64,000 nucleotides of DNA from Hemileia vastatrix (GCA_030280995.1 JASXTE010000007.1:6263501-6327500); one strand, 5' to 3'; shown: positions 1-11,870, counted from the stretch's first letter. Made by a program: numbers and translations. The notes: generated from the letters alone by a model not told the origin.

Positions 1-855
1 TAAGCACAAGCTAGAAGGTTGTGTGAAGTTGAAGGAAAGAGAAGGTACTAGTTCAAGGTCAAAAAACTAGTAGATAGTTTACTTGTGTGCAAAGCAAACT
101 ATCTTATCTCGCCTAGTGCACAGAACTTCCATGTCTTAAGGACTGGAGTTGCCTTAAACCGCTTGAGATTCATTCCTTTCAAGGAGGATATCCCCTTCAG
201 TTGTCTTATAGACTCTGGAGCTTCAACTTCTTTTGTTATTTTATCTTTTGCCGAGAAGTTACAACTGACATTTACAGATATCAATCGAACTCCAATTTAC
301 TTGGCCAAATCAGAGGAACCCAAATATTGGGTAAGTAAGAAAGTTTTATGGGTTTTGAACTTTCCGAAATTTCCCTCCTTCAAGTGGGAATTGTCAGTCT
401 TGGACGCCCCAAGGATGGACTATACCATTCTTGGCCATGGCTTTTTAATGCATTGGAATCCTGAAATTGATTGGACATGGGGATTGATCACCCCACACAC
501 TAAGTATATTTCTTATTCTTCAATGCAGGTCAATAGGGAGTTAAAAAACCCGCCTGAAAATGTCCTGCTAGAGGAAAAATCTCTTCCAGATGACTTGCAA
601 GCATCTGATCTTTCTCTAAATGAGAAATTGGCTAACCCTTCTAGCTCGATGACTTCACTCGAAGAGGATTTAAATTGCCTCAAAGTAATCAAATTATGCT
701 CTCTCAATTATGGTCTTCCCTTGACAGATTCTCTTGAAGATGATGAGGACAACCAAATAAACGTTGAAGCCATTAAATCAACTCTACCAGAAATATATCA
801 TGATTTCCTCGATGTTTTCTCAATTTTAAAGGCCAATAAGTTACCACCTCATTGA
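1..855 (+). pseudogene. Gag tail and retropepsin-like aspartic protease remnant (element A)
   Basis: The frame that is open from 85 contains the aspartic protease signature DSGAS (catalytic Asp at 211-213) within a hydrophobic context (CLIDSGASTSFV), about 43 residues in. Further on, the ILGHGFLMHWNPEIDW stretch is the typical protease C-terminal flap region of chromoviruses. An acidic linker follows, leading to the start of reverse transcriptase (ILKANKLPPH). In-frame stops lie upstream at 1-3 and 49-51, so this is a fragment of a Gag-Pol polyprotein and not a gene with its own start. The protease would have cleaved Gag-Pol in the virus-like particle. It ends at a TGA (853-855) that replaces an expected arginine codon. 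Confidence 0.85.
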
Positions 856-2208
856 CCGTAAAACCATCAAATAGAGTTAATAGGTCCAGTACCTCTGGCA
901 GGTCCTGTCTATTCTTTTTCAAAGGACAAATCTCAAGTTCTTTGGGACTACATTGCAGAGAATGTAGCCAAAGGTTTCATCAGAGCCAGTAAATCTCCAA
1001 CCGGCTCCCCTGTTCTTTTTGTAAAGAAAAAAGATGGTAGCCTTAGGTTGTGTGTTGACTATAGAAACCTCAACACAGTCACTAAGAAGAATGCATATCC
1101 TGTTCCTCCTATGCCATTGCTTCTTACCCTTTTCAATGGTGCTAATTTCTTTTCTAAAATTGATCTTAGAGGCGCTTACAATCTTATTTGCATTGCAGAA
1201 GGTCATGAACCACTGACTGCAATGCGCACTAGATTTGGTAGTTTTGAATATTTAGTTATGCCTTTTGGATTGTGCAACACACCATTGACTTTTCAAACTT
1301 TTGTCAATGACATCTTTCAAGATGTTGTCAAACAATTTTTTGTCATCTATTTAGATGATATTTTAATTTTTGCGAAGACACTAGATGAACATATTCATCA
1401 TGTTGGACATGTTCTAAATTGACTTCGAGATCACGGTCTCTACGCCAAGCACAATAAATGCAAATTCCATCTTAAATCAATTGATTTTTTGGGTTTTACA
1501 TTATCCACTGATGGTTTAGTCATGGACAACAAAAAGGCCCAAAAGGTCCTCGAATGGCCTGAGCCCAAAACTGTTAAATCCCTACAAGGATTTTTGGGTT
1601 TTGCAAATTTCTATAGAAGATTTATTAAAGATTACTCTAAAACTATTTCCAATCTTACTTCTCTTCTTAGAAAAGATATTCCTTTTGTTTTTACTTCTAC
1701 AGAACAAAAGGAATTTGAAGCATTGAAGACTGCATTTACCACAGCTCCAATTCTTCGACACTTTGAGACTTCTGCTTCGACAATAGTCGAGACAGACGCT
1801 AGCGATTATGCTATCGCAGGGGTCATTTCTCAAGTCAATCCTGAAACAAAATTTTCTCATCCTGTTGCTTTCGAATCACGCAAAATCATTGAAGCAGAAA
1901 TAAATTAAAAAATTCATGACAAGGAGCTTTTAGCTATTATCCATTGTCTTAAAAAATGGCTCTCTTTTCTTCTCAGCCTAGATAGTCCTTTTCAAATCCT
2001 GACTGACCATAATTCTTTGAAATACTTTATGTCTTCCAAAGTGTTAACCAGGCGTCAAGTCAGGTGGGCCGAATTTTTGTCTGAATTTCCTTTTTCTATT
2101 TCCTATTGCCCAGGTAAGAGCTGCATTGTCCCAGATATCCTGTCATGTCGTGACAACGTTTACCCACAGCGGGGGACACATTTGCTGACAAGAACCCAGC
2201 AAATGTGA
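856..2208 (+). pseudogene. Reverse transcriptase and RNase H remnant (element A)
   Basis: Same frame as the protease. RT blocks are in order: SPVLFVKKKDGSLRLCVDYR (ends near 1065), SKIDLRGAYN (1156-1185), the GSFEYLVMPFGLCN block, and the catalytic YLDD box at 1348-1359. RNase H follows with its acidic residues visible: TDAS (Asp at 1795-1797), KELLAI (Glu at 1924-1926) and LTDHNSLKYF (Asp at 2005-2007). The GFLGFANFYRRFIKDYS connection block lies at about 1588-1640. Stops at 853, 874, 1420 and about 1906, and a frame change near 2205, break it. The protein would copy the element RNA into cDNA. The family assignment is secure and the copy is inactive. Confidence 0.9.
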
Positions 2209-3330
2209 AATCAATATTCAACGAATCAATGTTAACAACTCATCAACTTAATTTGATGAAAATTCAATCTTTTCAAAATCCACTATCCAACATCCTTGAA
2301 GCTCAGTCGAAGGACAATTATTGTTTAGGGATAAAAGACAAAATACTCTCGAAGCAAGGGGCTAAAAAATTTAGTGTTGAATCAGGTCTATTAGTTTTCA
2401 AAGGTAGAGTAGTCATACCCGGCAATAATGAAATAAAATTATGGATTTTGAATAGTCGACATGATTCTCCATTAGCTGGTCATTTTGGGGTTGATAAAAT
2501 CTACCAGTTAATTGCGAGGGATTTCTTCTGGCCAGGAATGACCAAAGAAGTCAAGGCCTATATAAGATCTTGTTATGAATGTAATAGGAATAAGGCTCCC
2601 CATCACTGGAAGCATGGGTTGCTTCAACCACTTCCTATTCCCTCTAAACCTTGGGAATCTTTATCGATGGATTTTATTTCTCAACTTCCTCTCTCTAATA
2701 ATTTTGATGCTATATTAGTAATAGTAGATAGATTTTCAGAGATGTCTATTTTCATTAAAACCACTACTACTGCTACAGCAGAAGATTTGTCAAAATTGTT
2801 TCTAGAATATTTATTTTCCAAACATGGCTTACTTAATGATATTATTTCAGATAGAGGCTCATTGTTTGTATCCACATTCTGGACTCAATTGTGTTGACAA
2901 CTCAATATCACAAGAAATATCTCCACGGCCTATCATCCTGAAACCGATGGGCAAACGGAAAGGGTAAATCAAATCCTCGAACAATACATTTGAATGTATG
3001 TCAGTTACCAACAAGAAAATTGGACCACATGGTTACCATTGGCCGAATTTGCTTATAATAACTCAACTCATTCTTCAACACGACAATCTCCTTTCAAGAC
3101 TATTTATGGAAGACATCCTGGATTCAACTCAATCCACGTAGGAACTAGTCATCCTGCTGAACATTATCTTTGAACCATATCACGACTCCAAGAAGAAATT
3201 AAATCAAGTTTGGAATTAGCGATTCGAAGGTACAAGGAACAGGCCGACAAACATCAACAATCTGCTCCTTCTTTTAAACCAGGCAACAAAATATGGCTCA
3301 ATGCACAAACATTCGAATGACTCGACCATC
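2205..3330 (+). pseudogene. Integrase remnant (element A)
   Basis: The N-terminal HHCC zinc module is visible: HDSPLAGHFG, then CYECNRNK about 30 residues later. It is followed by the rve catalytic core, with first Asp in MDFISQLP, second in IISDRGSLF, and the Glu region [14 protein letters not shown] stops at 2895, 2991 and 3171 interrupt the core; in each case relatives have arginine there. Around 3300 the homology moves to another frame (WLNAQ, then NIRMTRPSKKL), so there is a frameshift as well. Integrase would insert the cDNA into the chromosome; this copy cannot be active. Confidence 0.88.
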
Positions 3331-3716
3331 AAAGAAACTGGCTTAAAAATGCTTGGGACCATTTGAAATTGACTCCGAAGTCTCTAAAACTGCATTTTGA
3401 CTCAAGCTACCTGCTAAATGGCAGGCTAATCACCCTGTTTTCTACATATCTCTCCTATAACTGGCTTGAGAAATATACCCGGGCAGGAACCAACCTCCTC
3501 CAGAATCAGTTGAAGTAGAAGACCATCTAAAGTGGGAAGTAAGCCATATCCTTGATTCAAGAATGCGCAAGGGGAAACTTCAATACCTTGTGGAATGGGA
3601 AGGCTTCCTCGATGACGCAGACAAAACATCCTGGGAACCAGCCATCAATGTTTCTAACACCCCTGAACTCCTAAAATCTTTTCATCTTAAATATCCTTTA
3701 AAACCAAAACCTTAGA
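3331..3716 (+). pseudogene. Integrase C-terminus with chromodomain (element A)
   Basis: After the frame change, the GPFEI...HPVFYISLL block of the integrase C-terminus can be read, with a TGA at 3398. Then comes a well preserved chromodomain at about 3520-3690: WEVSHILDSR, GKLQYLVEWEGF and TSWEP. The aromatic positions that bind methyl-lysine (W/Y/W) are all present. The frame ends at TAG shortly after YPLKPKP. In chromoviruses this domain steers integration towards H3K9-methylated chromatin, which would suit the repeat-rich setting here. It is the best preserved part of element A. Confidence 0.88.
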
Positions 3717-4626
3717 ACTCTCTTTTTTTTTCTTCTTTCTCTTTTCTTTTCTTTTCTTAACAATTTCTAAAAACTTCTTCACTTCTAAAAATCCTTACTC
3801 TGTTTTTTTCTTTTCTTCTTTTTCTTCTCAAAAAGCTTTTTTTTTCAAACCTTCTTTAAAGAATAAAAAATAAATAAATAAAATAAAATAAAATAAAAAT
3901 AAAAATAAACTAAACAAAAAATTAAAATAAATTAAAAGTTAAAATTAAAAAAAAATAAATAATAAAAAATAAAATCTTAAAATTCATTGAAATTAAAATC
4001 TTAAAAAAATCAATAAATACCTTTAAATTTTCTTTTCTATTTTCAAAACTTTTCTTCTTTTCCCTTATTTCTTTTTCTTCAAACTATCTAAAATTTTCAC
4101 AAAGTCAATACGACAATCTTTCTCAAACTTCACTTCAACCTTTAAATCACTCTTTTAAAAATTCTTCAAAAAAATTATTTTTTTCTTTCAAATTCTTTTT
4201 TCAAAACTATTTTTTCTTCTTTCTTTTCAAATAATCAAAATTCCTAAAAAAAAAAAAAAAACTTCAATAAATAAAATTTCAGAAATAACAATTTTTCCTT
4301 TTCATTAAATTTTCACTTCAAACAAAATTGTTTCAATCAAATATTTCTTTTTCTTACTTAAATTTTTTCTTTTCAAAACTTGAACTAAAATTCCTTCAAT
4401 TAAATATTCTTTCTTTTCTTCTTTCAAAATTTAAAACAAAATTTTATTCAAATCTTTTCTTTCTTCCTTTTTTCTTTTCTTTTCTTTTCTCAAAATCTTA
4501 TAAAATATATATTAATATTTTCAATTAAATCAACAAAATAAAACAAATCAATAAATAAATACACAAATTGCTTTCTACTTTTTTTTCCCTTCCCTCTTTC
4601 TTTCTTTTCCTTTTCTTTCCATTTTA
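3717..4626. repeat. Pyrimidine-rich (C+T) low-complexity tract with A/T runs
   Basis: The plus strand is dominated by TTTCTT and TTTTCTTTTC runs, with A-rich islands (AAATAAATAAAATAAAATA) at 3865-4010. It starts directly after the element A stop codon. A short open frame at 4328-4528 is only low-complexity Phe/Leu/Lys sequence. No LTR boundary or gene is visible. It may be untranslated 3' sequence of element A that has drifted. Confidence 0.7.
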
Positions 4627-4974
4627 AATTTTCTCCTGTATTTTCTCCCAAACCAATCTCTTCATTTTTTCCAAAACCACTCTAATTTCTTTCCTGAATT
4701 TCTCAAAAACCTCCTCCTCTCCTACCCGTACCACTTCCCCAATTTCCAGTAATTCTTTGTCCACGTCGAAGGAGGCAGCATTGACAATCTTATTGACTTC
4801 AACACTTAAATCTTCGATGAATCGAGTTTGTCAACCTTGGTGAGGTTTCTTTGACCATACCTGGTCGAGAGTCTCTTCATTGTCCTCCCTCGAATCAACC
4901 ACTGGTTGATTTGCCTCAACTGGAAGCAATGGCACAGCTTCCACAATCTGAACTTCCACGATGACATCTGAATT
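4627..4974 (-). pseudogene. Unidentified decayed minus-strand reading frame, acidic protein fragment
   Basis: Read on the minus strand, about 115 codons are open between stops at 4975-4977 and 4624-4626, except for one TGA at 4831-4833 (CGA to TGA would explain it). The translation is acidic and mixed in composition (for example DVIVEVQIVEAVPLLPVEAN, then NKIVNAASFDVDKELLEIGE), unlike the low-complexity DNA next to it. It ends in a basic, helix-prone stretch. No family was recognised. It could be an exon of a decayed host gene or an accessory frame of a transposon. There is no ATG at its 5' end. Confidence 0.35.
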
Positions 4975-5031
4975 CTAAAAACTAGATCACCAGTAACAAA
5001 ATTTTTAAAATAACAGAAGAACGGACTTACT

Positions 5032-6540
5032 TTGAATAATGGGTCAGCTTCTAAGAATAATTTTGGGGTGACTTCTTTGTTAACTGAACAAGGGTATCAA
5101 GCATTGATGAGTGAATTACAAAGAGTTTCTGATGATTTTTTCAACTACAAAGTAACTCAGGAAAAGAAAGTTGCTTTGTGGAAAAATATCAAGAATGATT
5201 TGTCTAAATTAAAAAATACTGTGTCTATCTATTTCCATGAGCTAGAGGGACATAAGTTAAGCTTGAAGAGATTAGGTTACCATTATTCATCTCTTCAAAA
5301 TAAGAACAAGTTATCTTTTGCAACAATCAATGAGAGCTTATCTAGTATTCCAAGAGTGATTACTAGGATAACAACCATTGAAGAGAAATTGAATTCATTG
5401 TTACTTGACCAAAGGTTTTCTGAAATTTCTTTGAAAGAACCTGTTGCACAGGATACTCCAATTTTACCTGTCCCTAGTTCAGCTAAAGTAAAATTAGTGC
5501 CAGAATTGCCTGTAGATATTACTGAGTTTCCATAAAAAATTGATGATGTACCTGGTTCATCTACAAAAGGGTTAAACAATTAGATTACTGCCCAATCGGA
5601 GAAGTTACAGATTCTTCTTGCTTGGAAATAATCTTGTAATAAGGAGACTACTTCAAATCAAAAGAATTGGCCAAAACTTGACCAATATCCAACATTTGAT
5701 GGTGATTCTTCCTCTGATTGGCAACAATTTATTTACAGGATTGATAATCTGAAAAATACTCACAAACTCCCAGATAAGGAAATTGTGTCAAAATTAATTT
5801 CTTTATTTACCAATGTAGCCCTAATGCCGTATGAATCTGTCCGTCTAGATAAAAATGACTACTCATGGGAAGATTGGAAAAAATTAAGAGCACAATTTGG
5901 TGGTTCCAAGTTTAGCTAAGCTCAACAAAGGTAGTATGAAGAAGCCAGATTTAGATCTTCTTCTACTGAAATCCCTATTGAGTTCCTGATAGAACTTGTG
6001 AAAATTCTGAGGGCAAAGGACCCAGATATGGAGTTTGAATTATGGAAGGACAGGATCCTCTATAAATTACCTATGTCTCTGAGAGACTTAATAGTTGCTA
6101 GGACTGAGTTCTCAAGAGAACCTTCTTCTTTTATCAATACTTCTAATGAGATCCTTTTAAATAAAAAGTATGATTCCAAAATATTCATTTCTAGAACTTA
6201 ATTGGAGAAAACCTCCAATTACCAACAATAGCCTCTTGAAAAAGTTGGTAAATCTTCTGCCCCTGTTGAGCCAAAAAAGTATGCAAAAAACACTTGCTTC
6301 AAATGCAGCAAGCTTTGGCAGAAAGGCCATGTTTGTGAAAAGAAAGTAAATCTTGTTGAATAGATAGAGGGAAATGCTGATGACAAAGTTGCACTGGATG
6401 ATAATTCAAGTGATTGTGCCAGCAATATTTCATATGAATCTCAACAGGAAATTTTAATGCTGGAAGAAGATATTCATTGTTTAAATAATATTGATAATGA
6501 GAATAATGATTTATCTACAGTAGAGGATGCTGAGATTATA
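5032..6540 (+). pseudogene. Gag remnant (element B)
   Basis: 5032 is only where the frame opens (TTG), not a start codon; the Gag N-terminus is lost. The helical region (5100-5400) matches the Gag of element E around KLSFA. The capsid domain runs from QKNWPKLDQYPTFDGDSSSD (about 5660) to NEILLNKKYDSK (about 6180). A zinc knuckle CFKCSKLWQKGHVC sits near 6298-6340, of the CX2C...GHXC type common in plant and fungal Gypsy Gag. Stops occur at 5533, 5581, 5628, 5917, 5932, 6199 and 6361. Gag would package the element RNA; this copy is dead. Confidence 0.85.
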
Positions 6541-6921
6541 AAGAATCTTGAGGACAGCTCAATTATTATTGCCCCTCTCAAGGCACCAGTCTTGATTAAT
6601 TGAAATAACATTGAGGTTGTTTTAGATTCTGGAGCTGGAGGAAGTGTAGTATCTAAATAAGTACTTGCTAAAGTGGACCAGTATTATAAATCAAAACTTA
6701 TGCCCATCTTTTCTGAGAATTGAAGAGTTTATGGCTCTGTTTTGCCCCCCATTGGTAAATACAAAGCCAGAGTATTTTTCAAATATAACCATGGTTTTTT
6801 AAGAGCTATATGTGATTTTTTTGTCATGAAAAATGATAACTTAAGCAGTTGGTTCATTGTGGGAAATGATATTTTAACAAAATAAGGCATAAAATTGGAT
6901 CCTTAAAACCAATGCTTCACA
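6541..6921 (+). pseudogene. Retropepsin-like protease remnant (element B)
   Basis: Same frame as Gag, entered through EDSSIIIAPLKAPVLI. The catalytic motif LDSGAGGSVVSK is present with Asp at 6625-6627. The YGSVLPPIGKYKARVFFKYN and WFIVGNDILTK blocks follow, as in elements C and D. In-frame stops lie at 6601, 6658, 6721, 6883 and 6904. Gag, protease and RT appear to be one continuous frame in this lineage, so protease would be released from a single polyprotein. Confidence 0.82.
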
Positions 6922-8620
6922 ATGGGGATGAATGGGAAGAGAAAATTTAAGATTATCTCCCCTAAAAAATTATTAACACCAGGATTGAACAAATGTAATT
7001 TTGTAATTCAACATAAAGGAAGATCTACAATAGAAATACCTGCCATTTTTTCTGAAATTGAAAATTCTTCTTTTGGAGAACAACTTTCTGGTGAGGAAAA
7101 AGATTCCATAATTCAATCGATAAAATATTTTCCTGTGGCCTTTGCTCATGGGTCACATGAATTAGGATTGATAAAAAGAGAAATGAAACTTTTATCATCT
7201 TTCCCATTAACTGAAATACTACCTAGTTTAAAGAAGAAGACTTATCCGGCTTCTCCCACAAAGAGAAAAGATATTGAAGACAATATCTCTACCCTTTTAA
7301 AAATGAATATTATTGAAAAGGTAGTCGAAACACCTAAAAATTGTGCTATCTCACCTTTATTAATTTCTAATGAGAAAGATAAAGCTAGGTTATGTGGTGA
7401 TTATAGAACATTAAAAACCAATACTGTTGATGGTATCTATCCTTTACCCAGAATTAGCTCTATACATGCTACCTTACAAGGTGCTAGATATATCAGCTTT
7501 TTATGTGGTAATAAAGGATATCACCAGGTACCTGTTGAGAAAAATTTTTCAGAATTTTCTGATGATTTCCACTCATATGGGTATTTATAAGTATGTTAAG
7601 ATGCCATTTGGCCCCAAAAATGCCCCTTCAGTTTTTTAAAAAGTTATGGATAACACATTCGATCAGGAAATAATTAAAGGATGACTTATGGTTTACATTG
7701 ATGATATCATCATATTCTCTAAAACATTTGAGGAGAATCTTAACCACCTGTGTAAAGTGTTCCATAAGATAGATGTGATAAATATGGCGCTTGCCTTGAA
7801 GAAATGCAAATTTGGTTTTCAATCCTTAAAAGTGCTTGGTCATGTTGTCTCAGGTTTTCAGATATGTGTTGACCAAAAACAAAGTGGCAGCCATACAACA
7901 GGTGAAGGCTCCTACCACAGTTAGAGAGCTAAAGAGTTCTTTAGGAATGTGTGGGTACTATATACATTATATAAAAATTATCAAGTCATAGCATTACCCC
8001 TTACCCAATTAACTAAGAAAGATGTTGCTTTTGTCTGGAATAGTGAAAGACAAAGAGCTTTTGACACTATTAAACATTTTGTGATGTCAGAACCAACTCT
8101 TTCTTTGCCTGACTTCAATCAAACATTTGTTTTATACACTGATTCCAGTTTTATTGGTCTTGTTGTTTCTCTCCATCAAAAACAAGTTATTAATGATAAA
8201 GTATCAGAAGTAGTAATTTGTTATATTTAAAGAACCTTGAGAAATAGTGAATTGAAATATGGTGCCACTCAGATGGAGTGTTTAGCAGTAGTGTGGGCTC
8301 TAGAGAAGCTACATTATTATCTGGATGGCCAGAAATTTGAACTTCTCACTGACTTCAGTGCAGTTAAATCCCTCTTAAACTTGAGAACACCTAACAGACA
8401 TATGTTCAGATGGCAGCTAGCTGTTCAAGAATATATAGGGAGGATGACAATAATTCATAGGTCTGGTACTGTTGACTCATATGTGGATATGTTATCAATG
8501 TTACCTTTTCCAAATGATGACTCAAATCCTGCATATGTTCCTGTAGATGAGATAGTTTACATTCACGGGATATATATGGTTGATATGGAGGAAGAGCTAT
8601 TAAAGCTTACTCTGGATTAA
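6922..8620 (+). pseudogene. Reverse transcriptase and RNase H remnant (element B)
   Basis: The RT entry block PSLKKKTYPASPTKRKDIED is at about 7220-7290. The ARLCGDYRTL and GNKGYHQVPV blocks precede a frameshift near 7560. The catalytic YIDD box is at 7694-7705 in another frame. A second shift occurs near 7870. RNase H residues are visible as LYTDSS (about 8136-8153), ATQMECLAVVWALEK and LLTDFSAVKSLL. At least three frame changes and stops (7588, 7636, 7681, 8228) inactivate it. The product would have synthesised cDNA and removed the RNA template. Confidence 0.87.
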
Positions 8621-10135
8621 TATGATAAGGACACTAACTTAAAAAAGTTATGTACCATATTAAATGATCCAAAGAATGCTTCAATACAAGCATTAATTAA
8701 AACTCTCCCATCAAATTACCAGAAGGCTTTGGAAAAAGGTAAATTTTAAATTGATGATGGCTACCTCTATTATAGAAGAATGTTGAGTAATGATATTGTT
8801 ATTCCTCCTTCTATGAAAGAAATCATCTTGAAGATTTGTCATGATGAAATATTGGCTGGATATTTTGATATTGAGAAAACAATGATCAGAATTATAAACA
8901 CTGCTTGGTGGGTTAATATGTCTGAAGAAACCAAACTATATGTTGAATCCTGTGATTCTTTCCAAAAATCAAAAAGATTGACTGGTAAAAGAGCTGGATT
9001 AATGCAACATATTGAAACTCCTGATGCACCATGGCAAAAAAATAAAAATGGAATTTGTAACAGGAATACCCATTTCTGGGAAAGACAGTTATAACTCTTG
9101 CTGGGTTATTGTGGACAGATTCACAAAAATGTGTAAATTTATCCCTACCCACAAGGATGTTTCCACTTAAGAATTAGCTTTCTTGTGGTGATTTCATATG
9201 TTTAATACTACTGATTTTCCTAAGGCCATAATCTCTTTTAGAGACCCTAAATTTACTTCTGAATTTTGGATGTCTCTGATGGATGTTTGTGGTTGTGATC
9301 TGAAAATTTTTACTGCCCATCACCACAAACTGATGGATTAGCTGAAACAATGGTTCAGACCTTGGAGGATATGATAAGAAGGTATTGTGCCTTTGTCCTT
9401 GAGTACAAAGACAATGACAAATTTACTCATTATTGGGTTACCTTACTTCCTGGTTTAGAATTTGCTTATAATAGCACTGTTCATTCTGTTACTCAGAAAA
9501 AGCCTTTTGATCTCTGGCTTGGATATGTTCCAAATACTCCTTCCCAAATTCTCAATAATAAAATACCTAAATTAGATTCACATCCTGGTGTGAAATCTTT
9601 TCTTCAAATGCAACAACTTTGCAGAAGTCATGCTCAAAAATGTATTGAAAAAAATTTTTAATATGAGAAAAAGAGGTGGGACAAATCCCATAAAGAATAA
9701 ACCCTTAAAAAGGTTGATGAAGTACTGATTTCTACAGTACACTTCAATTAAAAAGGTAATAACAAATTAAAAGACCCATCTGTAGGTCCATTTGTTGTCA
9801 GAAGAATGGTTAGTGATAACGCAGTTGAAGTTATCCTGTATTCTCCATATGACAGAAAACATCCTGTTTTTCCAATATCTCTTTTGAAACCTTACACATC
9901 CAATAGTGATTTATTTCCTAGAAAGAGGGGAGGACTAAAGAAGACCACTAATAAAATCACCAAGACAGCAGAAATTGATAAGATTCTAAATGACAGAATA
10001 GTTACTGCTGAAAAATGTACTGAATACTTATTGAGATTCAAGAATAAATCTTCTGAATATGATTCTTGTATACCTGGGAAAGATATATCTAATCTTCCTA
10101 CTCTGCTAAAGAAATATAAAAAGAGAAAATCATAG
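8621..10135 (+). pseudogene. Integrase with chromodomain-like C-terminus (element B)
   Basis: The N-terminal zinc region is partly lost (CHDEILAGYFD, VESCDSFQKSKRLTGKR). The core is broken by frameshifts near 9060 and 9320. From 9350 on, QTLEDMIRRYCAF and ELWLG-like blocks are clear. The C-terminal 110 residues (9806-10135) end in IDKILNDR...TEYLLRFKNKSSEYDSCIP. This has the spacing of a chromodomain (ILxxR, EYLLRFK, then a W/C-IP block), with the last aromatic changed to Cys in this copy. It ends at TAG 10133-10135. Confidence 0.82.
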
Positions 10136-10150
10136 CATTTTTTTATTGTT

Positions 10151-10167
10151 TTTTTAGAGTGATGGAG
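10151..10167 (+). promoter_or_regulatory. Polypurine tract of element B
   Basis: A T-run followed by AGAGTGATGGAG lies directly against the LTR start TGTCAGCC. Elements C, D and E have the same arrangement (T-run, then AGAGTGAGCAAG, AGAGTAAGGGAA and GGGGTAAGGGAG), so it is the conserved plus-strand primer site. Confidence 0.7.
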
Positions 10168-10513
10168 TGTCAGCCAGGCTGATAGACTTACCCAGTAAAA
10201 TTAATAATTATTTACTGGGATGAAGCCACACCTTTTTATTTCTTATATATTATTATTAATTATAATATAATTACTTTAAATTTACTTTTAATAAATTAAC
10301 TAGTTACAAAAAAGTAAATTTAGTAAATAATTAAAATTAATATAAAAATGTCCCTTATATTTTATTTCCTGACACTGTGCTCAATAACAGGTTAAAGGAA
10401 TATTAAAATAAAAAGTAATAAAATAAAAATCAATATTGAAATATAATTTATTATTAAAATAAAAATAAATATATACAAAAAATTCAAAATACTTATTTAA
10501 AAATGACACTTAC

Positions 10514-11704
10514 TGTTGGCCGGTTGTCTAGAAGAAGATGAAAAAATAAGGTAGAAGGGGAAATAAAAGGTAACTGAAATAAAGAATATATAAAAAACTT
10601 AAAGACTTTTAATAAAGATGGACGGGGATCAATATGGTTAATAAAGTAAGTACGGTTTTATTCTCTCTGTTCAATTATCAACTATTAAAACTAAAATATT
10701 CTTATTACAACCTTTTAATATTTTATTGTATTACTTAAATAGTCAGAAGCGCAATTTAAATAGTAGTAAATAAAATGTATTTTGTAGTGTAATTAAAATA
10801 TGTTTGAGTAGTAAGTGATGAGCATAAATGAGATAACAAAAGGCCTTCTATAGGCAAAGGGACCAATGAGGCGCTATCACTGAGTATATACAAAATAATA
10901 ATAGGATGAAACAAAAAGATAAGAGAAAATAATTGAAACATAACGATGGAGAGAAAAAGATGAAACAAGTAATTAAAATCCCAATTAAGAACACAATTTT
11001 CACGCAACCATTTCCCAAATCATTTAAGTAACATAGTGAGTAATTAAACAATCTCTGAGACATGAGAACCATGTGAAAAAGTAATCAAATCAAGTATAAA
11101 AATATTTTTTATAGATTTTTTTAAGTGAAGCAAATGGAATGTTTTGACGCAACAAAATATTGTAATCAATTTTTGTATTAGTCTGTAGAAAATTAATAAA
11201 TTGTTTTGACTATGTAATAACTAGTTGAAACAAGTAATTAATCTTTCTACTGAACCAACTTTAGAATTTTAAATTTGTTATAATTATTATAATGCATTTA
11301 ATATTCAACACAAATAAGGGTCAAAAAACAACGTCAATAATTATGGATAATTTTAAATATGAAAAGGGTTAAATTATATATTTAAATTTAAAAATTAATG
11401 TAATTACAATATAAGATAATTTAATAAGATATAATTATATTATCAACATGTAATTAATTAATTATTCATTAAATACACATAACACCTCTTTATATGGAAT
11501 ATAATAATTACTTTAATGTATACTTAATTTATATGATAATAAAATTAGTATGAAATTTATTTTAATTATAAAATAATATTTTAATATAATTTATTATGTA
11601 ATATAAATTTAATATATATACATAAGCTGCAATTATTATTTCCTTTATTAGCTCCAATAAAATTGTATGTTTAATACTTGGCTCCTGGGACAGCCTGGCT
11701 GACA
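10514..11704 (-). mobile_element. Solo LTR of the C/D lineage inside the element B LTR
   Basis: Ends are TGTTGGCCGGTTGTCTAGAA and ACAGCCTGGCTGACA on the plus strand, which is the minus-strand orientation of the lineage. It is flanked by a perfect 5-bp duplication CTTAC (10509-10513 and 11705-11709). The conserved promoter block (GGCCTTCTATAGGC near 10840) is present. There is no internal region, so it formed by LTR-LTR recombination after insertion. Confidence 0.9.
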
Positions 11705-11870
11705 CTTACAGTAATTTTTAAATAAATCAATTTATTTTGACATATACAGTAAATACATATTTTAGACTCATTATTTTCAGAAAAATCTTATTATTTGAAA
11801 ATATTTTTCTGGAATTTTCTTTTTCTTCTCTCATACTCCTGTATATACGATCTTAACACCATGCTTTGTC

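Larger units (their letters stand above)
1..3716 (+). mobile_element. Element A: decayed Ty3/Gypsy chromovirus, 5' end outside the window
   Basis: Order along the plus strand is retropepsin, reverse transcriptase, RNase H, integrase, chromodomain, which is the chromovirus order of Ty3/Gypsy retrotransposons. The reading frame is broken by TGA/TAA stops and by shifts near 2200 and 3300, so no product is expected. Most TGA stops (853, 1420, 2895, 2991, 3171, 3398) fall where family members carry arginine, as if CGA became TGA. No 3' LTR start (TGT...) or polypurine tract is evident after the chromodomain. The protein sequence is clearly different from elements B-E, so this is a separate lineage. 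Confidence 0.9.

Noticed and set aside
4328..4528. 66-aa open frame in the pyrimidine-rich tract
   Set aside because: Low-complexity Phe/Leu/Ser/Lys text produced by T-rich sequence; no start context or conserved motif.
4985..5031. 5' LTR or primer-binding site for element B
   Set aside because: No TGGGGGTCTTTCC-like site or CTGACA end precedes 5032, so the 5' end is treated as lost.
10756..11072. Hydrophobic open frames within a solo LTR (also 15568-15792)
   Set aside because: They fall wholly inside LTRs and arise from A/T-rich codons. They are not membrane proteins.
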